Below, one piece after another: positions 34,054 to 45,403 of a DNA stretch of 64,000 bases. Under the pieces are notes generated by a model that was not told where the DNA came from, searched no databases, and saw only the letters and a program-made list of their open reading frames with translations. Within the stretch, counting starts at the first letter, position 1. Each line of letters opens with the position of its first letter. The position numbers were made by a program, and so were the translations under genes. Origin of the DNA: Ophiosphaerella korrae (taxonomy: Eukaryota > Ascomycota > Dothideomycetes > Pleosporales > Phaeosphaeriaceae); the NCBI GenBank assembly GCA_028456385.1, contig JALNQF010000234.1, positions 1 through 64,000 on the forward strand, read 5' to 3'.

Positions 34054-36384
34054 TCATCCAAAAATGGTGCTAAACTTCTTATATAGCGACTTTTTCTCTT
34101 GCCTGAATCTGGTAACGTTGCCCTGTGGATACACCTTCGTCGGCACCCCGCCGAATTGGTGGTTAAACAGTGACTCAAACTGTGCCCCTTGGTACTGTTG
34201 CATAGGGTTAAATACTTTGATGCTCGACAATTGTTCCCGCGTGGTCATATAGGCATCGAACAAATCGTACCGACTGATCTTGTCACCAGCGGCAATGCTA
34301 ACGCAACTGTGGGCATCGAGCATGCGGATGAAAGGGAGCAAGTGTTCTTCGCCCCCCATGTTCTTTGATCGCCCTGCTCGCGAGGTATATTGGCATTGAA
34401 TCAGTTGTAGCGGCGTGGTACCTTCTTCGATGTATTCAGGTATGCCTCTTCGATTCCAGCCGATTTTTGTCCGTGTGGTTGTGTGCTCCCACAGATGCGC
34501 AAAGATTTTCCTGTCTTCATCTCTGATATCGTCGGGTGCCATACCACAGTACTCAGAATCTCTGTCACAGCGAACGCGCATACCATATCTTCCCAAGACA
34601 TCGTGTGCTTGTGTGGCGATCTGATCATGTATGATGCATACAACAACTGTTGTCCACCATAAAATTCCGGAAGCGGGTGTTCCGCAGAAATTTGGGGTAG
34701 CGGAAAAGGCCTCCGTGACGCTTTCCAGTGTGGTCGCAACTCGAGCATTAAACTCCTCCTCCGCAAATGTCTCAGGGTAGTGAACCCCAACCAGTAGCAT
34801 GGTTTCTCTCGGAGGGTCGAGTTTCTGTCGCAACTTGAAATCAAGTTGAATCAGATAGGATGGTGCACGTGTCATAGCCGTATATCTGTGTGTCCATTGC
34901 TCAGATGTCGATAACGATGATTTGCGCGATTCTGTCTTATGATGCAAGGTCAACCACTTCCAGTCATCAGGCCGTCTTAGACGGTCCTGAAACTCAGGGA
35001 GAGACGTAGGCCGCACGGCAGCGATACTAGCTCCAGAAGCCTCTCGGTAGTGGCGCCTGCTTGGGGGTCTTGATGGCTGAGGGAGCCCATGCGAGCTCGC
35101 TAGAGAAAGTCGTGATTGCTCGAAGTCTTTGTCGGCACACAAGCTCAGCGGTGACGGATTGCTAGAGGCGGAAATCTTTCGATATTGCTGGCTGGTTGGC
35201 GGTTTTGGGGGCATAGGAAGGCTATGTGAGCTTGCTGGAGAAAGCCGTGATGGTTTAACCTCTTTGTCCATGCCCAGGCTTAATTGGGATGAATTCCTCG
35301 AGATGTCGATGCTGGATCTGGGAGTATTTCGGTAATGCTGACCGTCTGGCGGCCTTGAAGGTAGATATAAGCTGTTGTTTCTCGAGTTTGAGGGAGGTAA
35401 AAGTCGTGATTGATCGAGGTATTTGTCATTACCCAAGCTCAGCTCTGGTGGGCTTCGAGAGGCGTCACTAATATTGGCCGCTGGAACATGTTCGTACTCA
35501 CGAGCCGGCCGAGGAAAAACAGCGTCAGTTCCCGTATAGCACCTACCGGGCTGGGACCTTAGAGAAGAGAGGGAAGGTCCTGATGGACTGGCAGCATTAC
35601 TCGAAGCCTGTCTGGAAATGTTGTGGGTGGATCCTTTACGCCGCTCAGGTGGATAGAAGGCAAAGCTATCATATTGGTTTTGGCTTCCGTGGAGCTCCAC
35701 CGGAGGTGTTCTTGGGGTTGATCCAGCTAGCTCGACTGGTTCGCTTGACTCATTGTCATTCACAACAGTTTCCGCATAACTCGTAGACTCATCCAGGAAC
35801 CTTTGCAAGATAATATTTTGACTGCCATGGATTAAGTCGACTGGTAGACGGGCTCTCAGGCGAGCTATTTCCTCTAGAATCCGAGTAGTATCTTTCTTGA
35901 TATCGGGCACTATTGCAGTCTGAAGTCGGATTTCTGCGGTACCCGTTTTGATGTCGCGAGTTATGGTCATTGTAATCATTTCTAGAGCGAGCTCCAGTGA
36001 GGACTTGTGTGCTTCGAGGCTGGTTCTCAACTTCGCCATATCATCTTTCCCTCCCCCTAGGGTCCAGTGCCCTCCTCGTCCAAGCCTAGAGCTGCCGTGT
36101 TTTGCGAGCGACCTCTCCACTTCAACGACTACCTCATCGCAGCTCTTCAGAATAGATCCTAGGTGTTCCACAAGCTTGAGTGGGAGCGTTTTGCTTGACG
36201 GTTTAGCAAAGTCGTCGCTGAGAAGAAGAAGAACCGTCTTAAGTGAGAGCAGCTCTCTCGAGATGAGGTCAAGATCCCCGCGGGCGTCACGAACCTCTCG
36301 GACGAATATGGTTACGGAATAGGTACATCTGGTAATGGTCGCTACTAACGTCGCACACGATGTCGCTATTGACAAGGGCTCCAT
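34054..36384 (-). CDS. HeLo-like N-terminal domain protein without NACHT
   Basis: I start at the ATG at 36384, giving MEPLSIATSCATLVATITRC, the usual opening of fungal STAND/NLR-type N-terminal (HeLo-like) domains. The open frame extends 33 codons further upstream. The product is 776 residues. Residues 1-200 are helical and match the domain (ARGDLDLISRELLSLKTVLL, DIKTGTAEIRLQTAIVPDI). The middle is Ser/Pro-rich, with three diverged 45-residue repeats built on LSLGxDKxxxxSRLSPxSS...PPxxxxYR. The C-terminal 300 residues are globular-looking (WKWLTLHHKTESRKSS, GVHYPETFAEEEFNARVATT) and unrecognised. No Walker A NTPase or ankyrin/WD repeats are present. Such N-domains act in cell death or signalling in NLRs; a role here is inference. 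Confidence 0.72.
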   Translation of the reverse strand: MEPLSIATSCATLVATITRCTYSVTIFVREVRDARGDLDLISRELLSLKTVLLLLSDDFAKPSSKTLPLKLVEHLGSILKSCDEVVVEVERSLAKHGSSRLGRGGHWTLGGGKDDMAKLRTSLEAHKSSLELALEMITMTITRDIKTGTAEIRLQTAIVPDIKKDTTRILEEIARLRARLPVDLIHGSQNIILQRFLDESTSYAETVVNDNESSEPVELAGSTPRTPPVELHGSQNQYDSFAFYPPERRKGSTHNISRQASSNAASPSGPSLSSLRSQPGRCYTGTDAVFPRPAREYEHVPAANISDASRSPPELSLGNDKYLDQSRLLPPSNSRNNSLYLPSRPPDGQHYRNTPRSSIDISRNSSQLSLGMDKEVKPSRLSPASSHSLPMPPKPPTSQQYRKISASSNPSPLSLCADKDFEQSRLSLASSHGLPQPSRPPSRRHYREASGASIAAVRPTSLPEFQDRLRRPDDWKWLTLHHKTESRKSSLSTSEQWTHRYTAMTRAPSYLIQLDFKLRQKLDPPRETMLLVGVHYPETFAEEEFNARVATTLESVTEAFSATPNFCGTPASGILWWTTVVVCIIHDQIATQAHDVLGRYGMRVRCDRDSEYCGMAPDDIRDEDRKIFAHLWEHTTTRTKIGWNRRGIPEYIEEGTTPLQLIQCQYTSRAGRSKNMGGEEHLLPFIRMLDAHSCVSIAAGDKISRYDLFDAYMTTREQLSSIKVFNPMQQYQGAQFESLFNHQFGGVPTKVYPQGNVTRFRQEKKSLYKKFSTIFG

Positions 36385-37053
36385 GAGCGATGACATATAT
36401 GTAGGAAAGCAGCATGAAGTGAAGTGAGTGAGATGCGAAACAGGCTCGGGCTTGAGTGCTGTGTGGCAACGAGGCTGAATCACACTTGTTCTATGAGCTT
36501 AGCGTAATGCAGCCACCATGCAATCAACCGAGACGAGATTGACTCTCGGTATGATTGATCATTAAATACATGCCCTTTGATTCAGACGCTCAATATAGCA
36601 TACCTACCTTGACAATTTGTGCCTATCAAATGATTTACCAATTGATGGACTGTGGTGGCTGTGTATGTCGCATGCGTGAGGCTCAGACCCAATGTGAGAG
36701 GCATCATTCCCTGATGGCGTGCACGACGGCAAAGTGAAATTGAATGAATACTTATGAGTGAAAACATATCAGAGAGAGAGAGAGAATACACCCAGCGCAC
36801 ATACCTACCTATATACATACTGAACCACAAGAGTGGAGCACTGAGAGTCGAGTGCCCTTGGCCAGGGTTGGGTTGCCAAGACATCGGCAAAACAAAGCTC
36901 CGACAGCTTTCTTTGAGGCAATCGCCGCCAGTCGCGACCAGACAGACCGTCAAGGAGCTCGATCTCCGCCTCCACCTTTGCCTCCACCTTTGCCTCTCAC
37001 TATTCCTCCCTCTCTTTGCGTGCGCTGTCTAGCATAACATTTGCGCTGCAACC
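36385..37053. promoter_or_regulatory. divergent promoter upstream of rpb2
   Basis: This 669 bp includes a (GA)n run near 36772-36785. Just before rpb2 is a pyrimidine-rich tract with a doubled CTCCACCTTTGC unit (about 36968-36995) and further CT-rich sequence to 37020. CT-rich tracts near the start are usual for strongly expressed fungal genes. A GCAACCATGG context marks the rpb2 start. Confidence 0.55.
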
Positions 37054-40000
37054 ATGGCTGACGGATACATTGATGATATCGAGGACGAGTACGAGGACGA
37101 CGTCGATGGAGGAGATATCACATCAGAGGACTGCTGGGCTGTTATTAGCTCTTTCTTTGACACCAAAGGTTTGGTGTCGCAGCAATTAGATTCATACGAT
37201 GAATTCACGCGCAATACAATACAGGACATCGTAAAAGAGAACGGCAGCGTAATACTCGAGCAGAACACACCCTACAGCCCCGACGAGGACTCAGATCCCA
37301 TCATCAAGCGACGTTATGAAATTAAGTTCGGACGCGTCTATCTCGCACGGCCAACGCATACAGAAGGCGATGGTACCACCGTGTCACTATTCCCCCACGA
37401 GGCACGCCTGCGCAACCTCACCTACTCGGGCGCTATGTTGGCAGACATTGAAAACCGCATCATGGTCGCCAGGGAGACACAGGCACCTCTCGAAGGTGAA
37501 GACGAGGATATGGAGGTTACCACAGGCATAGGTGGAGCTACACAGATCAAGTGGGAGCGCGAGGATACGCCCTTAGAGGACGGGGCAGCGCGAGTCTTCA
37601 TAGGCAAGCTGCCAGTTATGCTGCGATCTGAGCTTTGTCATCTTCGCAATCAGTCTGACGAGGCCCTCTTCGCTTTTAATGAGTGCCCGTATGATCAGGG
37701 CGGTTACTTCGTTATTAACGGCAGTGAAAAGGTTCTCATCGCCCAGGAGCGCAGTGCTGCCAACATCGTGCAGGTATTCCGGAAGAAGCAAGGCCCTATC
37801 CCTTGGACGGCTGAGATTCGTAGTGCAGTCGAGAAAGGTACTCGTTTGATCTCATCATTCAACATCAAATGGGCAGAGAACTCGCTCGCTGGAACTGGTG
37901 GCAAGCGTGCGCCCGGGCCTTTCGCATACGCCACCCTCCCATATATCAAGGCTGATGTGCCTATGGCCATTGTCTTCCGTGCCCTCGGCATCGTGTCTGA
38001 CGAAGAAATCCTTAGTCACGTCGTGTACGACCGCACTGACATACAGATGCTTGAGTTGTTGAAGCCTAGCATTGAAGAGGGTGCCGTGGTGCAGGACAGA
38101 GAAACCGCACTCGACTTTATCGCCAAGCGCGGGCAGAACCAGGGCACCCGCGACAGGCGTCTCAAATTTGCTAGGGACATTATGCAGCGCGAGTTTCTTC
38201 CACACATCTCGCAAAAAGAGGGCCAAGACACGCGTAAAGCCTACTTTTTTGGCTACATGATTCATCGTCTGTTGCAGTGCGTCTTAGGTCGCCGAGATGA
38301 AGATGACCGCGATCATTTTGGCAAGAAACGACTTGATCTTGCTGGGCCCCTCGTTGCTAATCTTTTCCGTATCCTCTTCCTCAAGCTGACAAAGGATGTT
38401 TACAAATACCTCCAGCGATGTGTCGAGAACAACAGCGATTTCAACGTCCAGATGGCTGTAAAAGCGAGCATCATCACAAACGGCCTGAAATATTCCTTGG
38501 CCACAGGAAATTGGGGTGACCAGAAGAAGGCCGCCTCCGCAAAAGCCGGTGTCTCGCAGGTGTTGAATCGATACACATATGCCTCCACCCTGTCCCATCT
38601 TCGTCGAACAAACACACCTGTCGGTCGTGATGGTAAGCTAGCAAAACCACGTCAGCTGCACAACTCTCACTGGGGTCTCGTGTGCCCTGCTGAAACACCA
38701 GAAGGTCAAGCTTGTGGTCTGGTCAAGAATTTGTCACTGATGTGCTATGTCAGCGTTGGCAGCGATGCTTCGCCCATCATAGACTTCATGTCGCAACGCA
38801 ATATGCAGCTTCTCGAGGAGTATGATCAAAACCAGAATCCAGATGCTACCAAAGTTTTCGTCAATGGTGTCTGGGTTGGTGTACACTCTCACGCACAACA
38901 GCTCGTGTCAGTCGTGCAAGAGCTTCGACGGAATGGAACCTTGTCGTATGAAATGAGCTTGATTCGTGATATTCGTGATCGAGAATTCAAGATCTTCACC
39001 GACGCTGGACGAGTAATGCGACCACTATTCGTTGTCGAAAACGATCCGCGAAAGCCCAACCGTAACCAGCTTATTTTTGATAGGGATATTAGCAACAAAC
39101 TTGTACGCGAGCAGCAAGAATCTGACCTCCGCGCAGGCTGGAGCGAAGAAGATATTGCAGAGAACACTTATGGTTGGAAGGGTCTTATCCAAAATGGTGT
39201 CATCGAATACCTCGACGCTGAGGAGGAGGAGACTGCTATGATCACATTCTCCCCAGAAGATCTTGATGAGTGGCGAGGTATGAAGCTGGGTCTTCCCAGC
39301 AACGATCGAGCCAACCTGGGCAAGGACCGCCTAAGACGCATCAAACCCAAGCCAGATCCCCGCATCCATGCCTACACACATTGTGAGATTCATCCCGCCA
39401 TGATTCTAGGTATCTGCGCCAGTATTATTCCTTTCCCCGATCATAACCAATCGCCCCGTAATACCTACCAATCTGCCATGGGTAAGCAAGCCATGGGTGT
39501 CGCCTTGACGAATTACGCGCTACGTATGGAGACCATGATGAATGTCTTATACTATCCCCAGAAGCCTCTTGCAACCACTCGATCCATGGAATACCTCAAG
39601 TTCCGTGAGCTGCCAGCTGGCCAGAACGCCATTGTCGCAATTGCCTGTTACTCTGGGTACAATCAGGAAGACTCCGTCATCATGAACCAAAGTAGTATCG
39701 ATCGTGGCTTGTTCAGAAGTCTGTTCTATCGTGCATATACTGAGCAAGAGAAGCGTATTGGTGTCAATGTACTGGAGCAATTCGAGAAGCCAACCCGAGC
39801 TGACACTCTACGACTAAAGGGTGGTACATACGACAAGCTCGACGACGATGGCGTCGTGGCTCCTGGTGTGCGCGTGTCTGGTGATGACATTATCATTGGC
39901 AAGACAGCTCCAATTGCAGCTGATGCACAAGAACTCGGCCAAAAGACTACCCTGCACACGAAGCGCGATGTGTCCACACCACTGCGTAGTACAGAGAACG

Positions 40001-40908
40001 GCATTGTTGACCAAGTACTGTTCACTACCAATACCGAGGGCCTGCGGTTCGTTAAAGTCCGCACACGTACCACAAAGGTTCCTCAGACTGGAGACAAGTT
40101 CGCCTCACGTCACGGTCAGAAAGGTACTATTGGTATCACATATCGACAAGAAGATATGCCCTTCACGAGTGAAGGTCTGACACCTGATTTGATTATCAAT
40201 CCCCACGCTATTCCATCTCGTATGACAATTGCCCATTTAGTTGAGTGCTTACTCTCCAAAGTGGGAGCCATTACAGGCCAGGAGGGTGATGCTACGCCAT
40301 TCACAGAGGTCACTGTTGATCAAGTGTCTGACCTATTACAAAATGCTGGTTTCCAGAAGCGTGGTTTTGAGATCATGTACAACGGCCATACAGGCAAGAA
40401 GATGCGTGTGCAGGTTTTCCTGGGTCCAACATACTATCAGCGCCTGAGGCATATGGTCGACGATAAAATTCACGCCCGTGCTCGTGGTCCATTACAGATT
40501 CTCACTCGCCAACCCGTCGAAGGTCGTGCTCGAGACGGTGGCCTGCGTTTCGGAGAGATGGAACGCGATTGTATGATTGCCCACGGTGCAGCTGCTTTCT
40601 TGAAAGAGCGTCTTTTCACAGTCTCGGATGCGTATACCGTCCACGTATGCGACATCTGTGGACTGATGAGTCCGATCGCGTAAGTTATTTTCCCCATTAC
40701 AGTGTGCCCAATTCTGTGAAGTTTCTCACTAACGCGTTACAGTATGCTCAAGAAAGGCAACTATGAATGTCGCCCTTGTCACAACAAGACACGCATCTCG
40801 CAGATTCACATCCCCTATGCGGCTAAACTACTTTTCCAAGAACTACTCGCCATGAACATTGCAACTCGCATGTTTACTGATCGGTCTGGTCTTAGCGTGC
40901 GTGACTAG
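37054..40908 (+). CDS. rpb2: DNA-directed RNA polymerase II second-largest subunit RPB2
   Basis: RPB2 forms much of the Pol II cleft and helps build the active site. The model is 37054..40679 joined to 40743..40908, giving 1263 residues, the usual length. It starts [20 protein letters not shown]. Landmarks are [37 protein letters not shown] with [20 protein letters not shown] (fork loop region), and [20 protein letters not shown] (metal-site Glu/Asp). [18 protein letters not shown] follows. The C-terminal clamp zinc site is formed by CDICG before the intron and [10 protein letters not shown] after it. The open frame would stop right after MSPIA at 40683, within the clamp zinc site. The 63-bp intron at 40680-40742 removes that stop and completes the zinc site. 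Identity is certain. Confidence 0.97.
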
Positions 40909-41354
40909 CTGTCAACTTGAATACCTAGTCATATTCTTGCACAACACCACGTTGGACCTGGGACGTACCTGCGCTCATTTAGCAGCTATGATCACGGAAG
41001 CATTAGGTCAACAGCAGGAACGAGCACCGATAATCAAGGTCAATTAATTGGCACATGGAAGAGAACCCTCAGATTGCGAGGCTGGATACACTTGCGACTT
41101 TGCATGGACCAGGCGTTGCGGACTGCATTCGACCAAACTCAGATTGGGCTTGAAGGTGTTTGGGCGTCATTTGAGTTCACTTTGCCCTCTTTGGGAGACA
41201 TATTTCTGGGACGGAATAAGTCCGTTAGAATAGCTTTACCGCAGTTTTGAAATAAGGAATCTATTTTGTCAAGCTTCAATGGCATCATATTCATACACAG
41301 TATTCCCTAGCTAATTCTGTTGTTACAAGGATGAGGCGAAGGGGAGCGGCAATA
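40909..41354. other. convergent 3' region of rpb2 and cyclophilin gene
   Basis: 446 bp between converging stop codons, with no supportable gene. It should contain both polyadenylation signals. Confidence 0.5.
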
Positions 41355-42919
41355 TTAGAGGCGGCGTCTTTCTGAGTCGTCCTTTCTGTGCCAGTCTCGA
41401 CTTCTGTCGCGCCGGTTGTCGCGATGGCGATCCAGGCTGCGTTCTGTTTGTCTGCTGCCCTCGTCACGATCTCGACGGTCGCGTCTCGGGCTTCGACTGC
41501 GATGACGCCTGAATCGATCATCGTGGTAATCTTCCCTTCGCTCTCGTCGCCGAGCATCGTCCCGCCGTTTGTTCCTGTCGTCCCTGGATCTGTCACGCGC
41601 GCCTCCGTTCGGAGGCGTTTGAGTTATGTCACGGTCGACGACCAATCTGTTTACTACTGAGTCCGACACAATCTGCCGGCCGGAGTCACCGCGGTATTGT
41701 CGCTTCTTCTCGAGGTTATCGATACCTCCGAAGCCGCCGGCTGCGCTTCTTCGTTTCTTGTTTGTGACATCCCGCCAGTCGTCTGCAATTTTGGAAACAC
41801 TTTGCGAGAAGTCCACGTGTATGCGATGATCGTCGATCAAAACACCATCCATTTTGAAGTAGGCTTGTTCGCAGTCTTTCTGATTGGAGTACTCAATGAA
41901 TGCGTACTGCAGGCTATCGCCCGTTCGTTTATCTCTGATGACTTCGCAGCTGAGTATCTTGCCAAAGCGTGAGAAGATGAGCTCAAGATCCTCGTCTTGT
42001 GTGACCGGGTTGAGCTTGCAGACAAATAGGACATTCTCAGGCGGGGCGACTTCGGCAAACGGTAGGTCTCCAACCATCTCAAGCGTAAGTGCTTGTGCTC
42101 GCGCCTCCCGCTCTCTGCGCACCCGCTCTAGCGCTTCGGGGTCGTTCTCCTCGGCGAGGTTCTCATCGTGGGCAACACGTACTGTAGCGAGCTGCGCGGC
42201 AGAGGGTACAGGACTTTCGGGCGGCTCCACGAAGCCAGCGGGGTCGTCATATGGATCGTCGAGGATGACCGTGTGTAGCAAGCGAATGTCTTTCAACGGA
42301 TTTCCCTTGTCATCAATATATGCTGTGTTAATCTTCTCCAGCGTATCAAAGCCCTCGACCACAGTGCCGAAGACTGCAGCTTTGCCGTCTAGGAAGTCGA
42401 TGTTGGGCCCCAGGGTCACGATGAACTGACTGCCGGCCAACCGCTCGTCTGGGTTGTCAGGGTTCGGCGCGGTTGCCATACTGACAGTGCCCATTTCAAC
42501 ATGCTTCAGCTTTGGCCTAAACTCAGGCAGATATGTCTTTTTTGATGCTTGCGCAGGGTCGAGCACACCCCAGATGGAACGGCCGCCATCGCTCTCCTTG
42601 GAGCTGGGCCCGATGGGATCGCCCGTTTGGAAAGAGAAGTTGGGTTGGATGTTATGCACAGGACTGAAGTTGTAATACTTGAGTTTGCAAAGCTTGAGGA
42701 AGCTGCCGTCATCACCTGTCAGTATCTGTTGCGATGCTCAGCTTTTGGAAGACGGCGGGCTCATACATGCGCAGGGCATGCCGTGGATTGCTGCCAGAGC
42801 GCACGCGCACGCGCGCGTAAATGGATTGGATAGACTCACTTTTCACAGCATTTTGGCGCTTCATCGACCAGCAGATCAATGGTTATGTCCCCGAGTGACG
42901 TTTCTAAGAGTACAGACAT
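41355..42919 (-). CDS. nuclear cyclophilin with RRM (Rct1/Cyp59/PPIL4 type)
   Basis: The model is complement(41355..42702, 42840..42919), giving 475 residues. It starts [20 protein letters not shown], the cyclophilin N-terminus. The isomerase domain spans about residues 1-165 ([34 protein letters not shown]). The canonical FHR motif reads VHN, so the catalytic Arg is missing and isomerase activity is probably weak, as in other members of this class. An RRM follows ([28 protein letters not shown] as RNP1). The tail is rich in Arg/Asp/Ser ([14 protein letters not shown]). Relatives in S. pombe (Rct1) and Arabidopsis (Cyp59) bind RNA and the Pol II CTD. The zinc knuckle of Cyp59 is not seen. It ends about 450 bp from the convergent rpb2 gene. 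Confidence 0.9.
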
Positions 42920-45403
42920 GGTCGGGCAGATGTTTGGGTGTTGCGCCGAATGAACGTGTTGATGTTTGCGCGACTTGTCGCAAAGTTCCGGTTGTCGCGG
43001 GCTATGCTTAGTCACCCTCGACGATGATGTAGTTAACTAGTTAGCTAATTCATTGGTCCCAGTGCCAGCAGCGCTGCAGTTGCTCCTGGTTGCTGTCCAA
43101 TACTCTTGTGCGACCTTCGTCAGTAGTCCTACAGAAACCACTGGATCTCATTGCTCTTTGGGTCTGCCTGACTATCGAGGTGCATCCAGGCTCCAGAGAG
43201 CGTGCGGGCAGGCGCTATCAAGCCTGAGCTTCACGAGTCGTACAACAGCAACGGAGGAGCTGCATCTACTTGCTGCACCCATCTGTAACGAGCGAGACGC
43301 ACAGGAAAAGAGCTTGAGAGATTCTGCCGTGCTAGGCGGCCTGGCTTTGCAATCTACCCGTCAGACCACTGTGCGGCCTTATCCCCTGGCCCGACGTCCA
43401 TAATGTGGCTGCAATCGCCCAAAGTGCTCTCATCGACACGCACCTCCCAATGCTGACAAGGGTGGTCTTTGCTTTGTGCCGGCGCCGTCTGGGATATGTC
43501 AAAGCCACCGCTAACTACACGACGCCTTGTCGCTCTCAGCAGACCTGGGCCGGTTCCTGGCAAATCATAACCATCGTTTTGGCTTGATTTGGCCCTGGGA
43601 TGCATATTTCCTGGCATTCCACTTTCATGCAGAGGTTAGAATGTGCATATTCGCAACTGCTACAGCGAGTCAATGTGCACAGCACGGCTGAGAATTGCGC
43701 CACTGTCACACCGTCACTCAGCCGTTGCAAATCATCTGGCCGCCGCGATCCTCTGCTTCTCATACCTGCGACTGCGTAACCTAAAGAATAGCTGAGCCGA
43801 ACTACTAAGCCTGTCAGTCCCGCGTCATCCAGCTCCGCGGATCCGCTATCTCAATCAGGTTATACCGCTCAACTGTTACACCAATTCGCGACACACGCGG
43901 CGTTAGCTCCAATCTTTCAACTCCAAGTGTCCCATGAGAATACAGCTCACAATACGCTATGTCGCTCCAATTTGCAAAGTGGGAATCTCGGTTTGCTCTG
44001 TACTTGGCGCTTGCTACTCGCAGTAACTAGGATCACTCCAAACTATACACCTTGACTATTATATGTATTCGTGCACGTGAGCGTATGCTAATACGAAACC
44101 AGAGCAGTTTTTTTCAAACTCTATACTAATTTGCAGACTATCAATGGGGTGCGGCCTTCTTACTCGTTGTCAGTATCAAGTTCAGAATAGGTCGCCGACT
44201 TCTCGACCCTCTCAACTTTCGCCTCCTTGTGCATCTGGGCACATGAACCGACCTCTATCCAAGACATAGCTAAAGACGCGAGCACAGCCTATCTGCGCCG
44301 CCCGATTTAGTCTAAGCTCTACTGAAGCATCATCCCTTCCCTCTCGGGACACAACATGGCCGGCCCGAAAGCCGCTGATTTGGTTGAGTTTGTTATATCT
44401 GATAAGGAGAAAGATGATTAGTATGATGTGGCGGTGTTGCTGATGGGTTTCCAGACGGTGCATCACAGCTGAAGAGCCACTAGACGGCCTGTTATTGACT
44501 GCTGCATGTATATCATGGCTTGCGGGTGCGCCACATCACAATATCAATTCGAGAAGCAACTGTTGATTAACCGAAGTATTATTGGTCTTGTGAATTCTCG
44601 ACTGAAGTTGGCTCTTCCAACCCCCACTCTACATTTAATCGCAGGGTTCCCAAGAGAGTTGCCTCGAACGTTTGTCACAATCACTTGAATATTCTAGTAG
44701 CAGAGTACTCGAACACCATATTCAGAAAACGTTTCCATTCTCTGCGGCCATATTGAAGCTAATTCAGACTTACATCACAAAATTTGGCTCATCGTCCACC
44801 CCTGCGGTATCACCATGCAATGATCAATGAATCTCAACCATGGTTTCCTACGCTAAACCCCACTGTACTCAACGTTTGCTCCTTTTGCCTAAAAACTATG
44901 AGATCCCACTTGCATGGATGGCGGCATCAAAGCCCATTTGTCAGTTCCTAGGATTAGCTGCTCGTGCGGGTGATGCGCCTACCCAGTGAACGGCTCAAAC
45001 GCACGACCCTTTGTTTGTACAATTGTGTAACACTGATATACAACTGGCCTATATCTCTTTGGGAGGCCAAGAAATCGCCTGCACATTTCCGATTTACACG
45101 ATGCGGGCGTCGGTACAGAATTCCAAGGCACACAAACAATCCCAAGACAAATCGTTATCACAGCAGCCCATATAAATTCGATCCTCCCGAAATATGGTCA
45201 GCCTTTTTCTCACATTATTGCGGTGTATAGCTGGGCCCTGCTACAATCAACAATTGCCTCCAAAAACATTCGAATACTTGCCGGACCACCTGTTAGACTA
45301 GAAGTCAGAACGACGAATCAACCAGGCTCAGTCTCAAAACTGTGGTATGCTACTCTTGTTGACTTTGTATCACCCCGTTATCTAACTACCCTAGTCTGCA
45401 AAC
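42920..45403. other. gene-poor region, 2.5 kb
   Basis: Reading frames of 60-120 codons occur on both strands (for example 43053-43403 and 44212-44466), but they lack domains, splice logic or conserved-looking composition. The left end should include the cyclophilin promoter, and the right end the flank of the Zn2Cys6 gene. No transposon ends or RNA genes were recognised. Confidence 0.5.

Noticed and set aside
40681..40683. In-frame TAA as the end of RPB2
   Set aside because: Part of a GTAAG donor; the second exon supplies the conserved C-terminal zinc site.
43053..43403. 116-codon ORF downstream of the cyclophilin promoter
   Set aside because: No domain, no splice partners and low-complexity composition.
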